Source: Litchfieldella anticariensis FP35 = DSM 16096 (lineage in GTDB: Bacteria; Pseudomonadota; Gammaproteobacteria; Pseudomonadales; Halomonadaceae). Taken from it: 64,000 nucleotides of DNA. Under the pieces are notes generated by a model. The model searched no databases, had not been told where the DNA came from, and saw only the letters and a program-made list of their open reading frames with translations. Within the stretch, counting starts at the first letter, position 1; each line of letters opens with the position of its first letter. The stretch is from positions 24,263 through 88,262 of the forward strand of contig NZ_KE332397.1 in NCBI RefSeq assembly GCF_000409775.1, written 5' to 3'. The position numbers and the translations under genes were made by a program. This document shows, piece by piece, positions 30,901-40,639 of the stretch.

Positions 30901-32619
30901 ATGCCACTGCATAATCGTGATATCGCCGGACAATTCGATGAAGTGGCCGACCTGCTGGAAATCCAAGGTGCCAATACCTTCCGCGTGCGTGCCTATCGCA
31001 ATGCGGCACGTACGTTGCGAGATCTACCGCATAGCATCATTGATATGGTCGAAGCCGGTGAGAAGCTGACGGAGCTGCCAGGCATAGGAAAGGATCTGGC
31101 AAGCAAGATCGAAACCATCGTGAAAACCGGCAAGTTTCCACAACTCGACAAGTTGAAAAAGAAAGTGCCGGCGGGGCTCACCGAGATCAAGGGAATTGCC
31201 GGACTCGGACCAAAACGAGTCGAGAAGCTTTATGAAGCACTGGGCGTGGAGGACTTGAAAGGGCTGAAAAAAGCCGCCGAGGATGGTCGAGTTCGTGAGC
31301 TGTCAGGTTTCGGAAGGAAAACTGAGGAGAATATCCTTCACGAGTTGGAAACTCGTGGTAGCGGTACGCGGAGAAGCTTGCTTTCTGAAGCCGAAAGTCG
31401 TGCCGAGCCACTCGTCGATTATCTCGACAGTATTGATGGAGTCGACAAGGTGGTGGTTGCTGGCAGTTACCGTCGTCGGAAAGAAACGGTCGGTGATCTC
31501 GATGTTCTGGTGTCCTGCACCAAGAACTCGCGGGTCATGCAGCGCTTCATCGACTACGAAGACGTCGAGGAGGTGGTTTCTCAAGGCGAGACGCGCGCTA
31601 GTGTGATCCTCAGGGGCGGTCTGCAGGTCGACCTTCGCGTGGTAGCGTCAAGCAGCTACGGTGCCGCGCTGGTCTATTTCACTGGCTCGAAAGCGCATAC
31701 CGTGCAAGTTCGCAAGATGGGACAGGAGCAGGGGCTCAAGATCAACGAATATGGCGTCTTCGAAGGTAACAAGCGGGTTGCCGGCAAGACCGAAGAGGGA
31801 GTCTACGAGGTGCTGGGGCTGCCCTACATTGAGCCGGAGTTGCGTGAGAAACGGGGAGAGTTCGAAGCGGCACTAGATAACGCCTTGCCCGAGCTCGTCA
31901 CGCTGAGTGATATCAAGGGCAACTTGCATAATCACACCAAGGCTTCTGACGGTTCCGCTACCCTGCGCGAGATGGCAGAGGCGGCCAAGGCTCAGGGGTG
32001 GGCCTATCTTGCCATCACCGATCATTCAAAAGCGCTGCGTATCGCCAATGGTCTGGATGAAGAGCGCTTGGCCAAACAGATCGACGAGATCGATGCCCTG
32101 AATGATGAACTCAGCGACATCACGCTGCTGAAGTCGATCGAAGTGGATATTCTGGAGAATGGCAGTCTAGACCTGCCTGATACCATATTGCAGCGACTCG
32201 ATTTGCGGGTCTGCTCCGTACACAGCCATTTCGGGCTGTCTCGGGACAAGCAGACACGCCGTCTCCTACGGGCTATGGACAACCCTTGCTTCAATATACT
32301 GGGCCATCCCACTGGTCGGTTGATTGGATCGCGGGAGGCCTATCCCGTCGATATGGAACGGGTCATCGATCATGCCAAGGAGAATGGCTGTGTGTTGGAG
32401 ATCAATGCCCAGCCACAACGGCTCGACCTCGATGACGTTTACTGCAAGATAGCCTGCGAAGTAGGTGTAAAGCTGGCTATCAGTACGGATGCCCACACCC
32501 CCCACCATTTCGGCTTCATGCGTTATGGCATCGACCAGGCGCGCCGTGGTTGGGCCACGGCCGAGGATGTGGTCAATACGCGCTCTCTGAAAGGGTTGCG
32601 TGAACTAATGACGCGGTAG
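30901..32619 (+). CDS. polX: DNA polymerase X with PHP domain
   Basis: The product has 572 residues. Helix-hairpin-helix motifs occur near 58-70 (LPGIGKDLASKI), 98-112 and 135-148. The family X nucleotidyltransferase core has GSYRRRKETVGDLDVLV with Asp199 and Asp201 and a third Asp at 244 (LQVDLRV). The C-terminal PHP domain has HNH at 343-345, Asp350 and ITDH at 372-375, all intact, so polymerase and 3'-5' exonuclease functions are both expected. It probably fills gaps in base excision repair. This enzyme is uncommon in gammaproteobacteria. Confidence 0.95.
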   Translation: MPLHNRDIAGQFDEVADLLEIQGANTFRVRAYRNAARTLRDLPHSIIDMVEAGEKLTELPGIGKDLASKIETIVKTGKFPQLDKLKKKVPAGLTEIKGIAGLGPKRVEKLYEALGVEDLKGLKKAAEDGRVRELSGFGRKTEENILHELETRGSGTRRSLLSEAESRAEPLVDYLDSIDGVDKVVVAGSYRRRKETVGDLDVLVSCTKNSRVMQRFIDYEDVEEVVSQGETRASVILRGGLQVDLRVVASSSYGAALVYFTGSKAHTVQVRKMGQEQGLKINEYGVFEGNKRVAGKTEEGVYEVLGLPYIEPELREKRGEFEAALDNALPELVTLSDIKGNLHNHTKASDGSATLREMAEAAKAQGWAYLAITDHSKALRIANGLDEERLAKQIDEIDALNDELSDITLLKSIEVDILENGSLDLPDTILQRLDLRVCSVHSHFGLSRDKQTRRLLRAMDNPCFNILGHPTGRLIGSREAYPVDMERVIDHAKENGCVLEINAQPQRLDLDDVYCKIACEVGVKLAISTDAHTPHHFGFMRYGIDQARRGWATAEDVVNTRSLKGLRELMTR

Positions 32620-32664
32620 TGCACAGTTTGTGCACTGGATGGCAGAAAGGGGGCTGATAAAAAG

Positions 32665-32703
32665 AAAAACCGCCATCTGGAAACAGAGATGGCGGTTTTT
32701 TTG
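32665..32703. terminator. Bidirectional terminator polX / tRNA-Pro
   Basis: AAAAACCGCCATCT (32665-32678) pairs perfectly with AGATGGCGGTTTTT (32687-32700) around an 8-nt loop. T runs on + and A runs at the left end allow termination of polX on + and of tRNA-Pro on -. Confidence 0.9.
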
Positions 32704-32713
32704 CGGTGTTCTC

Positions 32714-32790
32714 TGGTCGGAGCGACAGGATTCGAACCTACGACCTCTGCCTCCCGAAGGCAGCGCTCTACCAAGCTGAGCTACGCTCCG
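32714..32790 (-). tRNA. tRNA-Pro (anticodon CGG)
   Basis: The minus strand folds as a complete 77-nt tRNA. The acceptor stem is CGGAGCG with CGCTCCG, the D arm GCTC...GAGC, and the anticodon stem CTGCC/GGCAG with loop TTCGGGA, giving anticodon CGG. The T loop is TTCGAAT and CCA is encoded. It reads CCG proline codons, which are common in this high-GC genome. Transcription ends at the bidirectional terminator just downstream. Confidence 0.96.
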
Positions 32791-32865
32791 ACGACGTTGG
32801 GCTGGCGCCTCAACGGTGGGCTATTATACGGACTCCCAACCTAGATGCAATATGTAGGCATCCGC

Positions 32866-33840
32866 TCAGTTCTCGCGCTCAACGGCCAGTCGAGCGAGTT
32901 CTGCCATGCTGTCGCGATAGCGGCTGGGGGGCAGTGCATCGAGCTGTGCCAAGGCCTTGGCGGCCATTTCCTCGGCACGGGCACGCGTGTACTCCAAGGC
33001 ACCGGTATCGCGGACGATGGCAAGTACATCATCGAGGTGATCGAGACCCCCTTGACGGATCGCTTGACGGATCAGCTTGGTCTGGTCTGGACTGCCGGCC
33101 ACCATGGCCTGGATTAGGGGTAGGGTAGGCTTGCCTTCGGCAAGGTCGTCGCCGACGTTCTTGCCCATGGCTTGGGCATCGCCTTGGTAGTCGAGCAGGT
33201 CATCAATGAGTTGGAAGGCCAGCCCCAGATAGCGGCCGTAGTATTGCAGGGCGCTTTCCTGTTCGGGGCTGGCGCTGGCGAGGATCGCTCCGCTGTGCGA
33301 GGCGGCTTCGAATAGCATCGCCGTTTTGCCTTGAATCGTCTCAAAGTAAGCGGACTCATCGACGTCGGGATTGCCGACATTGGTGAGCTGCAGGACTTCG
33401 CCCTCGGCAATGGTGCAGGTCGCCGCGGAGAGCACATCCATGACCCGCATCGAGCCGACCTGGACCATCATTTGAAATGAGCGGGAATAGAGGAAGTCAC
33501 CAACCAACACTGAGGGGGCGTTGCCCCACGCATCATTGGCGGTGGCCTTGCCTCGGCGCATGTGCGATTCATCGACCACGTCGTCATGCAGTAGGGTGGA
33601 GGTATGCATGAATTCGATCAGGGTAGCCAGGGTGACATGCTGGTTACCGTCGTACCCCAGAGCGCGTGCAGCCAGTAGTACCAATAGAGGGCGCAAGCGC
33701 TTGCCGCCACTCTCGATGATATAGTGGCCGATGGTTTCGACGAGCGGCACGCGAGAGGCCAACTGGGCGAGAATGGTACGATCGACAGCGGCGAAATCCT
33801 CCGCCACCACGGCATGGATGGGCGATGCTGTAGGCTGCAT
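32866..33840 (-). CDS. ispB: Octaprenyl diphosphate synthase
   Basis: The product has 324 residues and all trans-polyprenyl synthase blocks: GGKRLRPLLVLL, the first aspartate-rich motif DDVVDESHMRRG and the second DDLLDYQGD. It builds the C40 or a similar side chain for ubiquinone by adding isopentenyl units. It is divergent from rplU, the arrangement also known in E. coli and Pseudomonas. The product chain length cannot be read from the sequence by eye. Confidence 0.95.
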   Translation of the reverse strand: MQPTASPIHAVVAEDFAAVDRTILAQLASRVPLVETIGHYIIESGGKRLRPLLVLLAARALGYDGNQHVTLATLIEFMHTSTLLHDDVVDESHMRRGKATANDAWGNAPSVLVGDFLYSRSFQMMVQVGSMRVMDVLSAATCTIAEGEVLQLTNVGNPDVDESAYFETIQGKTAMLFEAASHSGAILASASPEQESALQYYGRYLGLAFQLIDDLLDYQGDAQAMGKNVGDDLAEGKPTLPLIQAMVAGSPDQTKLIRQAIRQGGLDHLDDVLAIVRDTGALEYTRARAEEMAAKALAQLDALPPSRYRDSMAELARLAVEREN

Positions 33841-33961
33841 GGGCTAGCTGCTTGTAGAAGGTGGGGCCGTGCTTGGCAGTTAGCCATGCCGGCCTTGGAT
33901 TGGGGGTAATGCTATGAGGGCCCCCGAGAGGCGTCAAGCAAGGGAGTAAAAGGGCTCCCTC

Positions 33962-33990
33962 TTGTGTCGCATACAGGGCGCGGTTATAAT
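33962..33990 (+). promoter_or_regulatory. Sigma-70 promoter of rplU-rpmA
   Basis: TTGTGT (33962-33967) and a perfect TATAAT (33985-33990) are spaced by 17 bases. Transcription would start near 33997 and leave a leader of about 100 nt before rplU. A small hairpin AGGGAG/CTCCCT (33941-33960) lies just upstream. Confidence 0.7.
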
Positions 33991-34098
33991 CCGCGACCCG
34001 ACTCATCATGCTCCCTGTCAGATGGCTGCCGAAAGGGGCGCCACTCGCCGCAGGTCGACGAAGAGCGCAACCCGATGAGTGTTTGGAGAACGTCTACT

Positions 34099-34410
34099 AT
34101 GTATGCAGTTATCAAGAGCGGTGGCAAGCAGTACCGCGTTCAGGAAGGCCAGACACTGAAGCTCGAGAAGCTGGAAGTGCCGACAGGCGAGACTCTCGAA
34201 TTCGACCAGGTGCTGCTGGTCGCCGATGGCGGCGACGTCAAGGTCGGCGCGCCTTTGGTTGATGGTGCCAAGGTGGCTGCCGAAGTCGTGTCTCATGGGC
34301 GCGGCGATAAGGTGACGATCCTCAAGTTCCGTCGCCGTAAACACCACATGAAGCGTCAGGGCCACCGTCAGTGGTTCACTGAAGTCAAGATCACCGGGAT
34401 CTCCGCGTAA
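34099..34410 (+). CDS. rplU: 50S ribosomal protein L21
   Basis: The ATG at 34099 gives 103 residues, [25 protein letters not shown], the same length as E. coli L21. The basic signature [21 protein letters not shown] is near the C-terminus. Upstream in-frame starts are ignored because family N-termini align at MYAVI. TTTGGAG precedes the start. It forms an operon with rpmA. Confidence 0.97.
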   Translation: MYAVIKSGGKQYRVQEGQTLKLEKLEVPTGETLEFDQVLLVADGGDVKVGAPLVDGAKVAAEVVSHGRGDKVTILKFRRRKHHMKRQGHRQWFTEVKITGISA

Positions 34411-34442
34411 GCGGATGCCCCTCAACGAGCGAGGTATTTGCA

Positions 34443-34700
34443 ATGGCTCATAAGAAGGCTGCCGGTTCCACGCGTAACGGTCGCGATTCCGAATCCAAAC
34501 GTCTGGGCGTCAAGCTGTTCGGCGGTCAGGCCGTCACTCCGGGCAACATCATCGTCCGTCAGCGTGGTACCAAGTTCCATGCTGGCGCAGGCGTTGGCAT
34601 CGGCAAGGATCACACCCTATTCGCCTTGAACGAAGGTGTGGTCAAGTTCGAGACCAAGGGTCCGAAAAGCCGCAAGTTCGTGAGCGTCGTCTTCGCCTGA
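34443..34700 (+). CDS. rpmA: 50S ribosomal protein L27
   Basis: The product has 85 residues, starting [24 protein letters not shown]. The flexible N-terminus reaches the peptidyl transferase centre. The signature [21 protein letters not shown] is complete. There is no Firmicutes-type N-terminal extension needing proteolysis. It is followed by a terminator 26 bases after the stop. Confidence 0.98.
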   Translation: MAHKKAAGSTRNGRDSESKRLGVKLFGGQAVTPGNIIVRQRGTKFHAGAGVGIGKDHTLFALNEGVVKFETKGPKSRKFVSVVFA

Positions 34701-34726
34701 GAAATCACGAACGTTGCACTGAAAAG

Positions 34727-34749
34727 GCCCCGCCAGCGCGGGGCTTTTT
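34727..34749 (+). terminator. Rho-independent terminator of rplU-rpmA
   Basis: GCCCCGC (34727-34733) pairs with GCGGGGC (34738-34744) around CAGC, followed by five T residues. It separates the ribosomal pair from obgE. Confidence 0.88.
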
Positions 34750-34786
34750 CGTATCATGGCAGTAGTGGCTGCCAGGAGAATGACAG

Positions 34787-35977
34787 ATGCAGTTCGTCGA
34801 CGAAGCCTCGATCATCGTGGAAGCCGGCAAGGGTGGCAATGGTTGCCTGAGCTTTCGGCGCGAGAAGTACGTACCCAAGGGTGGCCCGGACGGTGGCGAC
34901 GGTGGCCATGGGGGGAGTGTGTATCTGATCGGGGACGATGCCCTGAACACTCTGATCGACTTCAAGTACCAGCGTTTCTACAAGGGCCAGAACGGTCAAC
35001 CGGGCATGGGGCGTCAGATGAGCGGCAAGGCTGGTGACGATCTGCACGTCAAGGTGCCGGTGGGCACTACGGTGATCGATGAGGATACCCTCGAGGTAAT
35101 CGCTGATGTCACCGAGGCCGGTCAAGTGGTGTTGGTGGCCCAGGGCGGACGCCGCGGACTTGGCAACGTACATTTCAAGTCATCGACCAACCGTGCTCCT
35201 CGACGCACGACACCAGGAACCGAGGGCGAGCGTCGCAACCTACGCCTGGAGATGAAGGTCATGGCTGACGTCGGTCTACTGGGCATGCCCAATGCCGGCA
35301 AATCGACACTGATTCGTGCTGTTTCAGCTGCCAAGCCCAAAGTTGCCAACTATCCGTTCACCACGCTGGTGCCCAATCTTGGCGTGGTGAAGCTGGGCCA
35401 GCATGAACACTTCGTGATGGCCGACGTGCCGGGGCTGATCGAAGGTGCCTCGGATGGGGCTGGACTGGGGCTGCGCTTCCTCAAGCACCTGACCCGCACG
35501 CGGCTGCTGTTCCATGTCATCGATGTGGCCCCCTTTGACGAGTCCGACCCGGTGACAGCTGCCGAAGCGATCTTTCACGAGCTTGAGCAGTTCTCGCCGA
35601 CCCTAGCCGAGCGGCCGCGCTGGCTGGTACTCAACAAGTTCGATTTGTTGCCGGAAGATGAGCGCGAGGCTCGGGCCAAGGAGATCATTGAGCAACTGGG
35701 TTGGGATGGCCCGGTGTTCCGTATCGCAGCGATCAGCGGTGAAGGTACCCAGGCACTGGTGCAGGCGGCGCATCGTTGGTTGACTGAGCAACGTCGCCTG
35801 GAGAACGAGGACGAAGAGGCTGCCGAACGCGAACGCGAGATGCGCGAACGCATGGAAGCCGAGGCGGTGGCACGTACCGAGGCGCGGCTTGGGCGCAAGC
35901 GCAAGCGTGACGACGAAGAGGATGACGACGACTTCGACGACGATGATTATGATGTCGAGGTCGAATATGTTCCTTGA
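34787..35977 (+). CDS. obgE: Obg family GTPase
   Basis: The product has 396 residues. The glycine-rich Obg domain (1-158) contains [20 protein letters not shown]. The G domain has Walker [10 protein letters not shown] at 166-174, switch [12 protein letters not shown] and the NKFD guanine motif. The C-terminal tail is strongly acidic and basic in turn ([20 protein letters not shown]). ObgE binds the 50S subunit and links ribosome assembly to the stringent response. Its place after rpmA is conserved among proteobacteria. Confidence 0.98.
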   Translation: MQFVDEASIIVEAGKGGNGCLSFRREKYVPKGGPDGGDGGHGGSVYLIGDDALNTLIDFKYQRFYKGQNGQPGMGRQMSGKAGDDLHVKVPVGTTVIDEDTLEVIADVTEAGQVVLVAQGGRRGLGNVHFKSSTNRAPRRTTPGTEGERRNLRLEMKVMADVGLLGMPNAGKSTLIRAVSAAKPKVANYPFTTLVPNLGVVKLGQHEHFVMADVPGLIEGASDGAGLGLRFLKHLTRTRLLFHVIDVAPFDESDPVTAAEAIFHELEQFSPTLAERPRWLVLNKFDLLPEDEREARAKEIIEQLGWDGPVFRIAAISGEGTQALVQAAHRWLTEQRRLENEDEEAAEREREMRERMEAEAVARTEARLGRKRKRDDEEDDDDFDDDDYDVEVEYVP

Positions 35978-36064
35978 GTGACAAACTGGTAGCGTTTGGC
36001 CATCGCTCGCCCAGTGTCGCGAATTTTATCGTGCTGAGTGATCCAGGCTTCAGGAGAGAGAATC

Positions 36065-37201
36065 GTGAGCAACGAGCAAGCACCAGGGCGCGAGGCGCTG
36101 TCCGGTGCGCGGCGGCTGGTGGTGAAAATTGGCAGTGCGTTGCTGACTAACGACGGACGAGGCCTCGACGAGGCTGCCATCGGTGGCTGGGTAGACCAGA
36201 TTGCCGAGCTTCATCGCCGGGGAGTCGAGGTGGTCTTGGTCTCCTCCGGTGCTGTGGCTGCCGGTATGGTGCGGCTGGGTTGGCAGGCACGGCCATCCGC
36301 CGTACATGAATTGCAAGCGGCAGCGGCGGTAGGTCAGAACGTCCTGACCGAGTGTTACGAGGGGCACTTCGCTCGTCATCGCCTGCTTACCGCTCAGATC
36401 CTGCTGACCCATGACGACCTCTCTAACCGCAAGCGCTATCTCAATGCACGTTCAGCACTGCGTACCTTGGTCGATCTGCGGGTCGTGCCGGTGATCAACG
36501 AGAACGACACCGTGGTCACCGATGAGATTCGTTTCGGCGACAACGACACCTTGGGTGCCTTGGTGGCGAATTTGCTCGAGGCTGATGCGCTGGTCATTCT
36601 TACCGACCAGGAAGGGCTTTACGACGCCGATCCACGACATCATCCCGAGGCGCGTCTGATACATGAAGGGCGCGCTGATGATCCGGCTTTGGCTCTCGTG
36701 GCTGGTGGTGGCGGTGCATTGGGGCGCGGTGGTATGACCACCAAGGTGCGGGCGGCCAAGCTCGCGGCTCGTTCGGGTGCCGTCACGGCGATTGCCAGTG
36801 GCCGACAGCCCCAAGTGCTGGCCCGCCTGATCGAGGGCGAGCGCTTAGGCACGTTGCTGCGTCCGGAACAGGCGCCGATCGCTGCGCGCAAGCGCTGGCT
36901 GGCAGGCCAGCTTCAAGTGCGTGGCAGTTTGACGTTGGATGCCGGTGCGGTGAAAGTGCTTCGTGGGCGTGGTTCCAGCTTGCTGCCGGTGGGTGTCAAG
37001 GCGCTATCGGGAAGTTTCGTGCGTGGCGACATGGTGGTCTGTATTGACGAACAAGGGGAGCGGGTTGCCAAGGGGCTGGTCAATTACGGTGCCGAGGAAG
37101 CGGTGAAGATTCTCGGCAAGCCTAGCCACCAGATCGAATTGATACTCGGCTACATGGAAGCGCCGGAACTGATTCATCGCGATAACCTCGTGGTACTTTG
37201 A
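36065..37201 (+). CDS. proB: Glutamate 5-kinase
   Basis: A GTG at 36065 behind CAGGAGAGAG gives 378 residues. An in-frame GTG at 36038 would overlap that ribosome site. The amino acid kinase domain begins [18 protein letters not shown] and contains [10 protein letters not shown] and [22 protein letters not shown] domain forms the C-terminal 100 residues ([20 protein letters not shown]). It makes gamma-glutamyl phosphate, the first step of proline synthesis, and proline is also a compatible solute in halophiles. proA is not adjacent. Confidence 0.97.
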   Translation: MSNEQAPGREALSGARRLVVKIGSALLTNDGRGLDEAAIGGWVDQIAELHRRGVEVVLVSSGAVAAGMVRLGWQARPSAVHELQAAAAVGQNVLTECYEGHFARHRLLTAQILLTHDDLSNRKRYLNARSALRTLVDLRVVPVINENDTVVTDEIRFGDNDTLGALVANLLEADALVILTDQEGLYDADPRHHPEARLIHEGRADDPALALVAGGGGALGRGGMTTKVRAAKLAARSGAVTAIASGRQPQVLARLIEGERLGTLLRPEQAPIAARKRWLAGQLQVRGSLTLDAGAVKVLRGRGSSLLPVGVKALSGSFVRGDMVVCIDEQGERVAKGLVNYGAEEAVKILGKPSHQIELILGYMEAPELIHRDNLVVL

Positions 37202-37300
37202 GGTGGTTTCCGACCGCATGTGTGGGACGCCTCGTGTGAGCTTCAGTCCCGAGGCATGCGGTTTCCAGGCATGTTGAATGTGGCAAGAGGGCGGGTGCCA

Positions 37301-37309
37301 TGATAGAAT
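37301..37309 (+). promoter_or_regulatory. Candidate extended -10 promoter of rpsT
   Basis: TGATAGAAT fits an extended -10 element (TGnTAnAAT) about 136 bases before the rpsT start. No good -35 is seen at 17 bases, which extended -10 promoters can tolerate. The 243-base proB-rpsT spacer contains no gene. Confidence 0.4.
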
Positions 37310-37444
37310 GCGCCATCCTCTCAGACATGGCCCGGTGGTTGAGTTCAGCCAAAGTGGGGCAAGCCGGCTGGAAAATCTCTTATTTTTCAGTCAGGTCAAA
37401 TAGTTACCGAATAGACGGTTTAGAATTTCTCCAAGGAGACAGTA

Positions 37445-37711
37445 GTGGCTAACAGCAAGCAAGCCCGCAAGCGTGCCCGTCAGGCGGAAGGCCGCCGTGT
37501 ACTGAAGGCGAGTCAGCGCAGCATGGTTCGTACCTATATCAAGCGCGTCATCAAAGCCATCAATGGCGGTGACCACGCGCAGGCCATGGCTGAATTCAAG
37601 GCGGCGCAGCCGGTGATCGACCGTATCGCCGACAAGGACGTGCTGTCCAAGAAGAAGGCAGCGCGTCTGAAGAGTCGTCTGAACAAGCGAATTAAGGCGC
37701 TGGCTGCGTAA
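37445..37711 (+). CDS. rpsT: 30S ribosomal protein S20
   Basis: The GTG start at 37445 behind AAGGAG gives 88 residues, MANSKQARKRARQAEGRR, a three-helix, lysine- and alanine-rich protein that ends in KKKAARLKSRLNKRIKALAA. It binds 16S rRNA in the body of the 30S subunit. A non-ATG start is also found in E. coli rpsT, where the weak start codon takes part in autoregulation. The same may hold here. Confidence 0.97.
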   Translation: MANSKQARKRARQAEGRRVLKASQRSMVRTYIKRVIKAINGGDHAQAMAEFKAAQPVIDRIADKDVLSKKKAARLKSRLNKRIKALAA

Positions 37712-37782
37712 GCCGGACGCTTCAGGGACATTCTGGAATCCGTTGCGCCTTTAACAAGCGCTAGGTTTCCAGGGGATCCTGT

Positions 37783-37810
37783 AAAAAAACCGGCTTCGGC
37801 CGGTTTTTTT
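37783..37810. terminator. Terminator of rpsT with UUCG loop
   Basis: AAAAAAACCGGC (37783-37794) and GCCGGTTTTTTT (37799-37810) form a perfect 12-bp stem closed by TTCG. The symmetric A and T runs would let it work on both strands. Confidence 0.93.
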
Positions 37811-37864
37811 GTATTGCAGCACTTGTACTTCGGCCTCAAGGCAAACAAAGGCACGACGAGCAGC

Positions 37865-39475
37865 GTGAGCAACGACGACCGACAGACAACCTCGACGACC
37901 GACAGCACGGGTACGGTGGCAGCCGCTCAGCCGCCGGCACGTGCCGGACTGATGCGTTCAGGCATGATCGTCAGTGCCATGACCATGCTTTCACGGGTCA
38001 TGGGGTTGGTACGGGATGTAGTGATTGCCACTTTGCTTGGTGCCGGTAGTGGGGCAGACGCTTTCTTCGTGGCGTTCAAGATTCCCAACTTCATGCGCCG
38101 GCTGTTTGCCGAGGGAGCGTTCAACCAGGCTTTCGTGCCAGTGCTTTCGGAGTATGCCACCCAACGCTCGAGGGATGAGGTGCGTGAATTGCTGGATGCG
38201 GTGGCTGGTAGTCTGGCGATGGTGCTGGCATTGCTTACGGCTGTTGCCATGCTGGCGGCCCCCTGGTTGGTGTGGTTGTTTGCTCCGGGCTTCGGCCGTG
38301 ATCCCGAGAAGCTTGCCATGACCGCCGATATGCTGCGGTTGACCTTTCCTTACTTGCTGTTGATTTCACTGACGGCGTTTTCCGGCAGCGTGCTCAATAC
38401 CTGGAACCGCTTTGCGGTGCCGGCCTTCACGCCGGTCTTGCTGAACCTGGCGCTGATCGGCGCGGCTCTGCTGTTGGCACCGCTGGTAAGTGAGCCGGCC
38501 TTGGCGCTGGCCTGGGGCGTGCTGATTGCCGGGGTCGCGCAATTGGCCTTTCAGGTACCGTTCTTGGCGCGCCTAGGCCTGTTACCTCGCCCATGGCCAG
38601 CTTTTGCTCACGAGGGAGTGCGACGTATCCTCAGGCTCATGACGCCGGCGCTGTTCGGCGTTTCGGTGTCGCAGGTCAACCTGCTGCTGGATACCGTGCT
38701 GGCATCGTTGCTGGCAGCGGGCAGCGTCTCCTGGCTGTATTACTCGGATCGCCTGGTGGAGCTGCCGCTCGGGGTGTTCGGGATCGCTATCGGTACCGTG
38801 ATCCTGCCGGCTCTCTCCAAGCGCCACGCCGAGCAGTCCAGCGAACACTTCGCCGCCATGCTCGATTGGGCGCTACGCGGCGTATTGCTACTGGGCATGC
38901 CAGCAGCCCTGGCGCTGGCAGTGCTGGCCGAGCCGCTGTTGATCACATTGTTCCATTACGGTGCCATGACCGACCGCGACATCGCGATGGCGGCCATGAG
39001 CTTGCGTGCTTATGCGCTGGGGCTCGTTGCTTTCATGCTGATCAAGGTGTTGGCCCCCGGTTTCTTCGCTCGTCAGGACACCAAGACCCCGGTCAAGGTT
39101 GGCATCATCGCCATGGTGGCCAACATGGTGTTGAACCTGATCTTGATCTGGCCTCTGGCCCACGCTGGCCTGGCGCTCGCTACGTCGCTCTCCGCGTTTC
39201 TCAACGCCGGCCTGCTGGGCCATCTGCTACGCCGGCAAGGTGTGCTCCGTTTCCAGCCCGGTTGGGGGCGTTTCGCTTGTCAGCTAGGCGGTGGTTGTCT
39301 GGTGCTAGGGGTGGGGCTTGCTTGGCTGGCACCGGGTTGGCAGCAGTGGTTGGGCTGGGAGTTGGAGACTCGGGTGCTTCATCTATCCGGTTTGGTGGTA
39401 GGCGGTGTGGCGGTATATTTTGCGTGGTTGGCGCTGGTGGGGATTCGCCTGCGGCACTTTCGTTTGCAAGGATAG
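37865..39475 (+). CDS. murJ: Lipid II flippase
   Basis: The frame holds a MurJ/MviN protein with about 14 membrane segments. Landmarks are GMIVSAMTMLSRVMGLVRDVVIA and FKIPNFMRRLFAEGAFNQAFVPVL near the N-terminus, quoted in part. It flips lipid II across the inner membrane for peptidoglycan synthesis. The start is uncertain: GTG 37865 gives 536 residues with a Ser/Thr-rich extension, and ATG 37952 gives 507 (E. coli 511). Upstream starts would lie in the terminator. It precedes ribF as in Pseudomonas. Confidence 0.93.
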   Translation: MSNDDRQTTSTTDSTGTVAAAQPPARAGLMRSGMIVSAMTMLSRVMGLVRDVVIATLLGAGSGADAFFVAFKIPNFMRRLFAEGAFNQAFVPVLSEYATQRSRDEVRELLDAVAGSLAMVLALLTAVAMLAAPWLVWLFAPGFGRDPEKLAMTADMLRLTFPYLLLISLTAFSGSVLNTWNRFAVPAFTPVLLNLALIGAALLLAPLVSEPALALAWGVLIAGVAQLAFQVPFLARLGLLPRPWPAFAHEGVRRILRLMTPALFGVSVSQVNLLLDTVLASLLAAGSVSWLYYSDRLVELPLGVFGIAIGTVILPALSKRHAEQSSEHFAAMLDWALRGVLLLGMPAALALAVLAEPLLITLFHYGAMTDRDIAMAAMSLRAYALGLVAFMLIKVLAPGFFARQDTKTPVKVGIIAMVANMVLNLILIWPLAHAGLALATSLSAFLNAGLLGHLLRRQGVLRFQPGWGRFACQLGGGCLVLGVGLAWLAPGWQQWLGWELETRVLHLSGLVVGGVAVYFAWLALVGIRLRHFRLQG

Positions 39476-39562
39476 GTGATGACATGGATGGACGTCTGCA
39501 TGGATAGGCGCCTGTCAGGCTGACCGTTATAATGAAAGACTTTGACTGGCCGTGAGCGACGC

Positions 39563-40639
39563 ATGGAATTGATCCGAGGATTGCACAATCTGCGCGAGGA
39601 ATACCGCGGTTGCGTGGCGACCATCGGCAACTTCGATGGTGTGCACCGTGGCCACCAAGCGATTCTCGAACAGTGTCGCGAGCGAGCCGCGGCCCTTGGG
39701 TTGCCGGTCACCGTGGTGGTTTTCGAGCCGCAGCCTCGCGAGTATTTTGCCGGCGACCAGGCACCTCCACGCCTGACCCGGCTGCGCGATAAGGTCAAGT
39801 TGCTGGTCGAACATGGCGCCGAACGGGTACTGTGCTTGCCGTTCAATGACGCCTTGCGCCGGCTCACGGCCCTTGAATTCATCGATCGGGTATTGATCGA
39901 GGGCCTGGGAGTGCGTCACCTCGTGGTAGGTGACGACTTCCGCTTTGGTTGCGATCGCGCCGGTGATTTTGCCTTGCTGGCCAAGGTCGGACGTGAAGCC
40001 GGTCCCGATCGGGGGTTCAATGTCGAGCATACCCGTACCTTTGTTCTCGATGACGAGCGGGTTTCCAGTTCTCGGGTGCGTACCCTATTGGCAAGTGGTA
40101 ATTTCGCACAAGCACGACGCATGCTGGGACGGGCGTATCGGCTGGGAGGGCGCGTGGTCGCCGATCAGCAGCTCGGGCGTACCATCGGTGTGCCCACGGC
40201 CAACCTGCCACTGTTGCCATTACCGCTGGCGTTGCGTGGCGTCTATGCGGTGATCGTGGATTTGGCCGATGGTCGTCGTTACACGGCGGTCGCGAATATT
40301 GGCTGGCGGCCAACGGTGAAAAGCACGCGACCGGTTCTTGAGGTCCATCTGTTCGATTTCGACGAAGAGCTTTATGGCCAGCGCCTGACGGTGATCCCCT
40401 GTGCAAGGTTGCGTGGTGAGATCCGTTTCGACGACTTCGAGACTCTCAAGCGCCAGATACAGGCCGATCTGGTTCAAGCGCGACGCTATTTCGACCGGCA
40501 AGGCTTTCACGCTGTTGGTCGACCGGGCGACGACATCACACTCCCTCTGGCATCGGCGCCGCTGGCGCGCGAGGCCGCGACTTCTGATTCCTCGGTGGGC
40601 CGTACGGCCACCGGGTGCGACGATGATGGACACTCATGA
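39563..40639 (+). CDS. ribF: Bifunctional riboflavin kinase/FAD synthetase
   Basis: The ATG at 39563 gives 358 residues, [32 protein letters not shown], quoted in part. The N-terminal adenylyltransferase domain shows [10 protein letters not shown]. The C-terminal riboflavin kinase has [13 protein letters not shown] and the NIGWRPTV segment. It makes FMN and FAD. The C-terminus is about 45 residues longer than in E. coli, with a Ser/Ala-rich end of low complexity. Its stop overlaps the ileS start by four bases. Confidence 0.96.
   Translation: MELIRGLHNLREEYRGCVATIGNFDGVHRGHQAILEQCRERAAALGLPVTVVVFEPQPREYFAGDQAPPRLTRLRDKVKLLVEHGAERVLCLPFNDALRRLTALEFIDRVLIEGLGVRHLVVGDDFRFGCDRAGDFALLAKVGREAGPDRGFNVEHTRTFVLDDERVSSSRVRTLLASGNFAQARRMLGRAYRLGGRVVADQQLGRTIGVPTANLPLLPLPLALRGVYAVIVDLADGRRYTAVANIGWRPTVKSTRPVLEVHLFDFDEELYGQRLTVIPCARLRGEIRFDDFETLKRQIQADLVQARRYFDRQGFHAVGRPGDDITLPLASAPLAREAATSDSSVGRTATGCDDDGHS

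Noticed and set aside
37322..37372. tRNA-like stretch with GGTTGAGTTC before rpsT
   Set aside because: No acceptor stem, D arm or anticodon stem can be formed.
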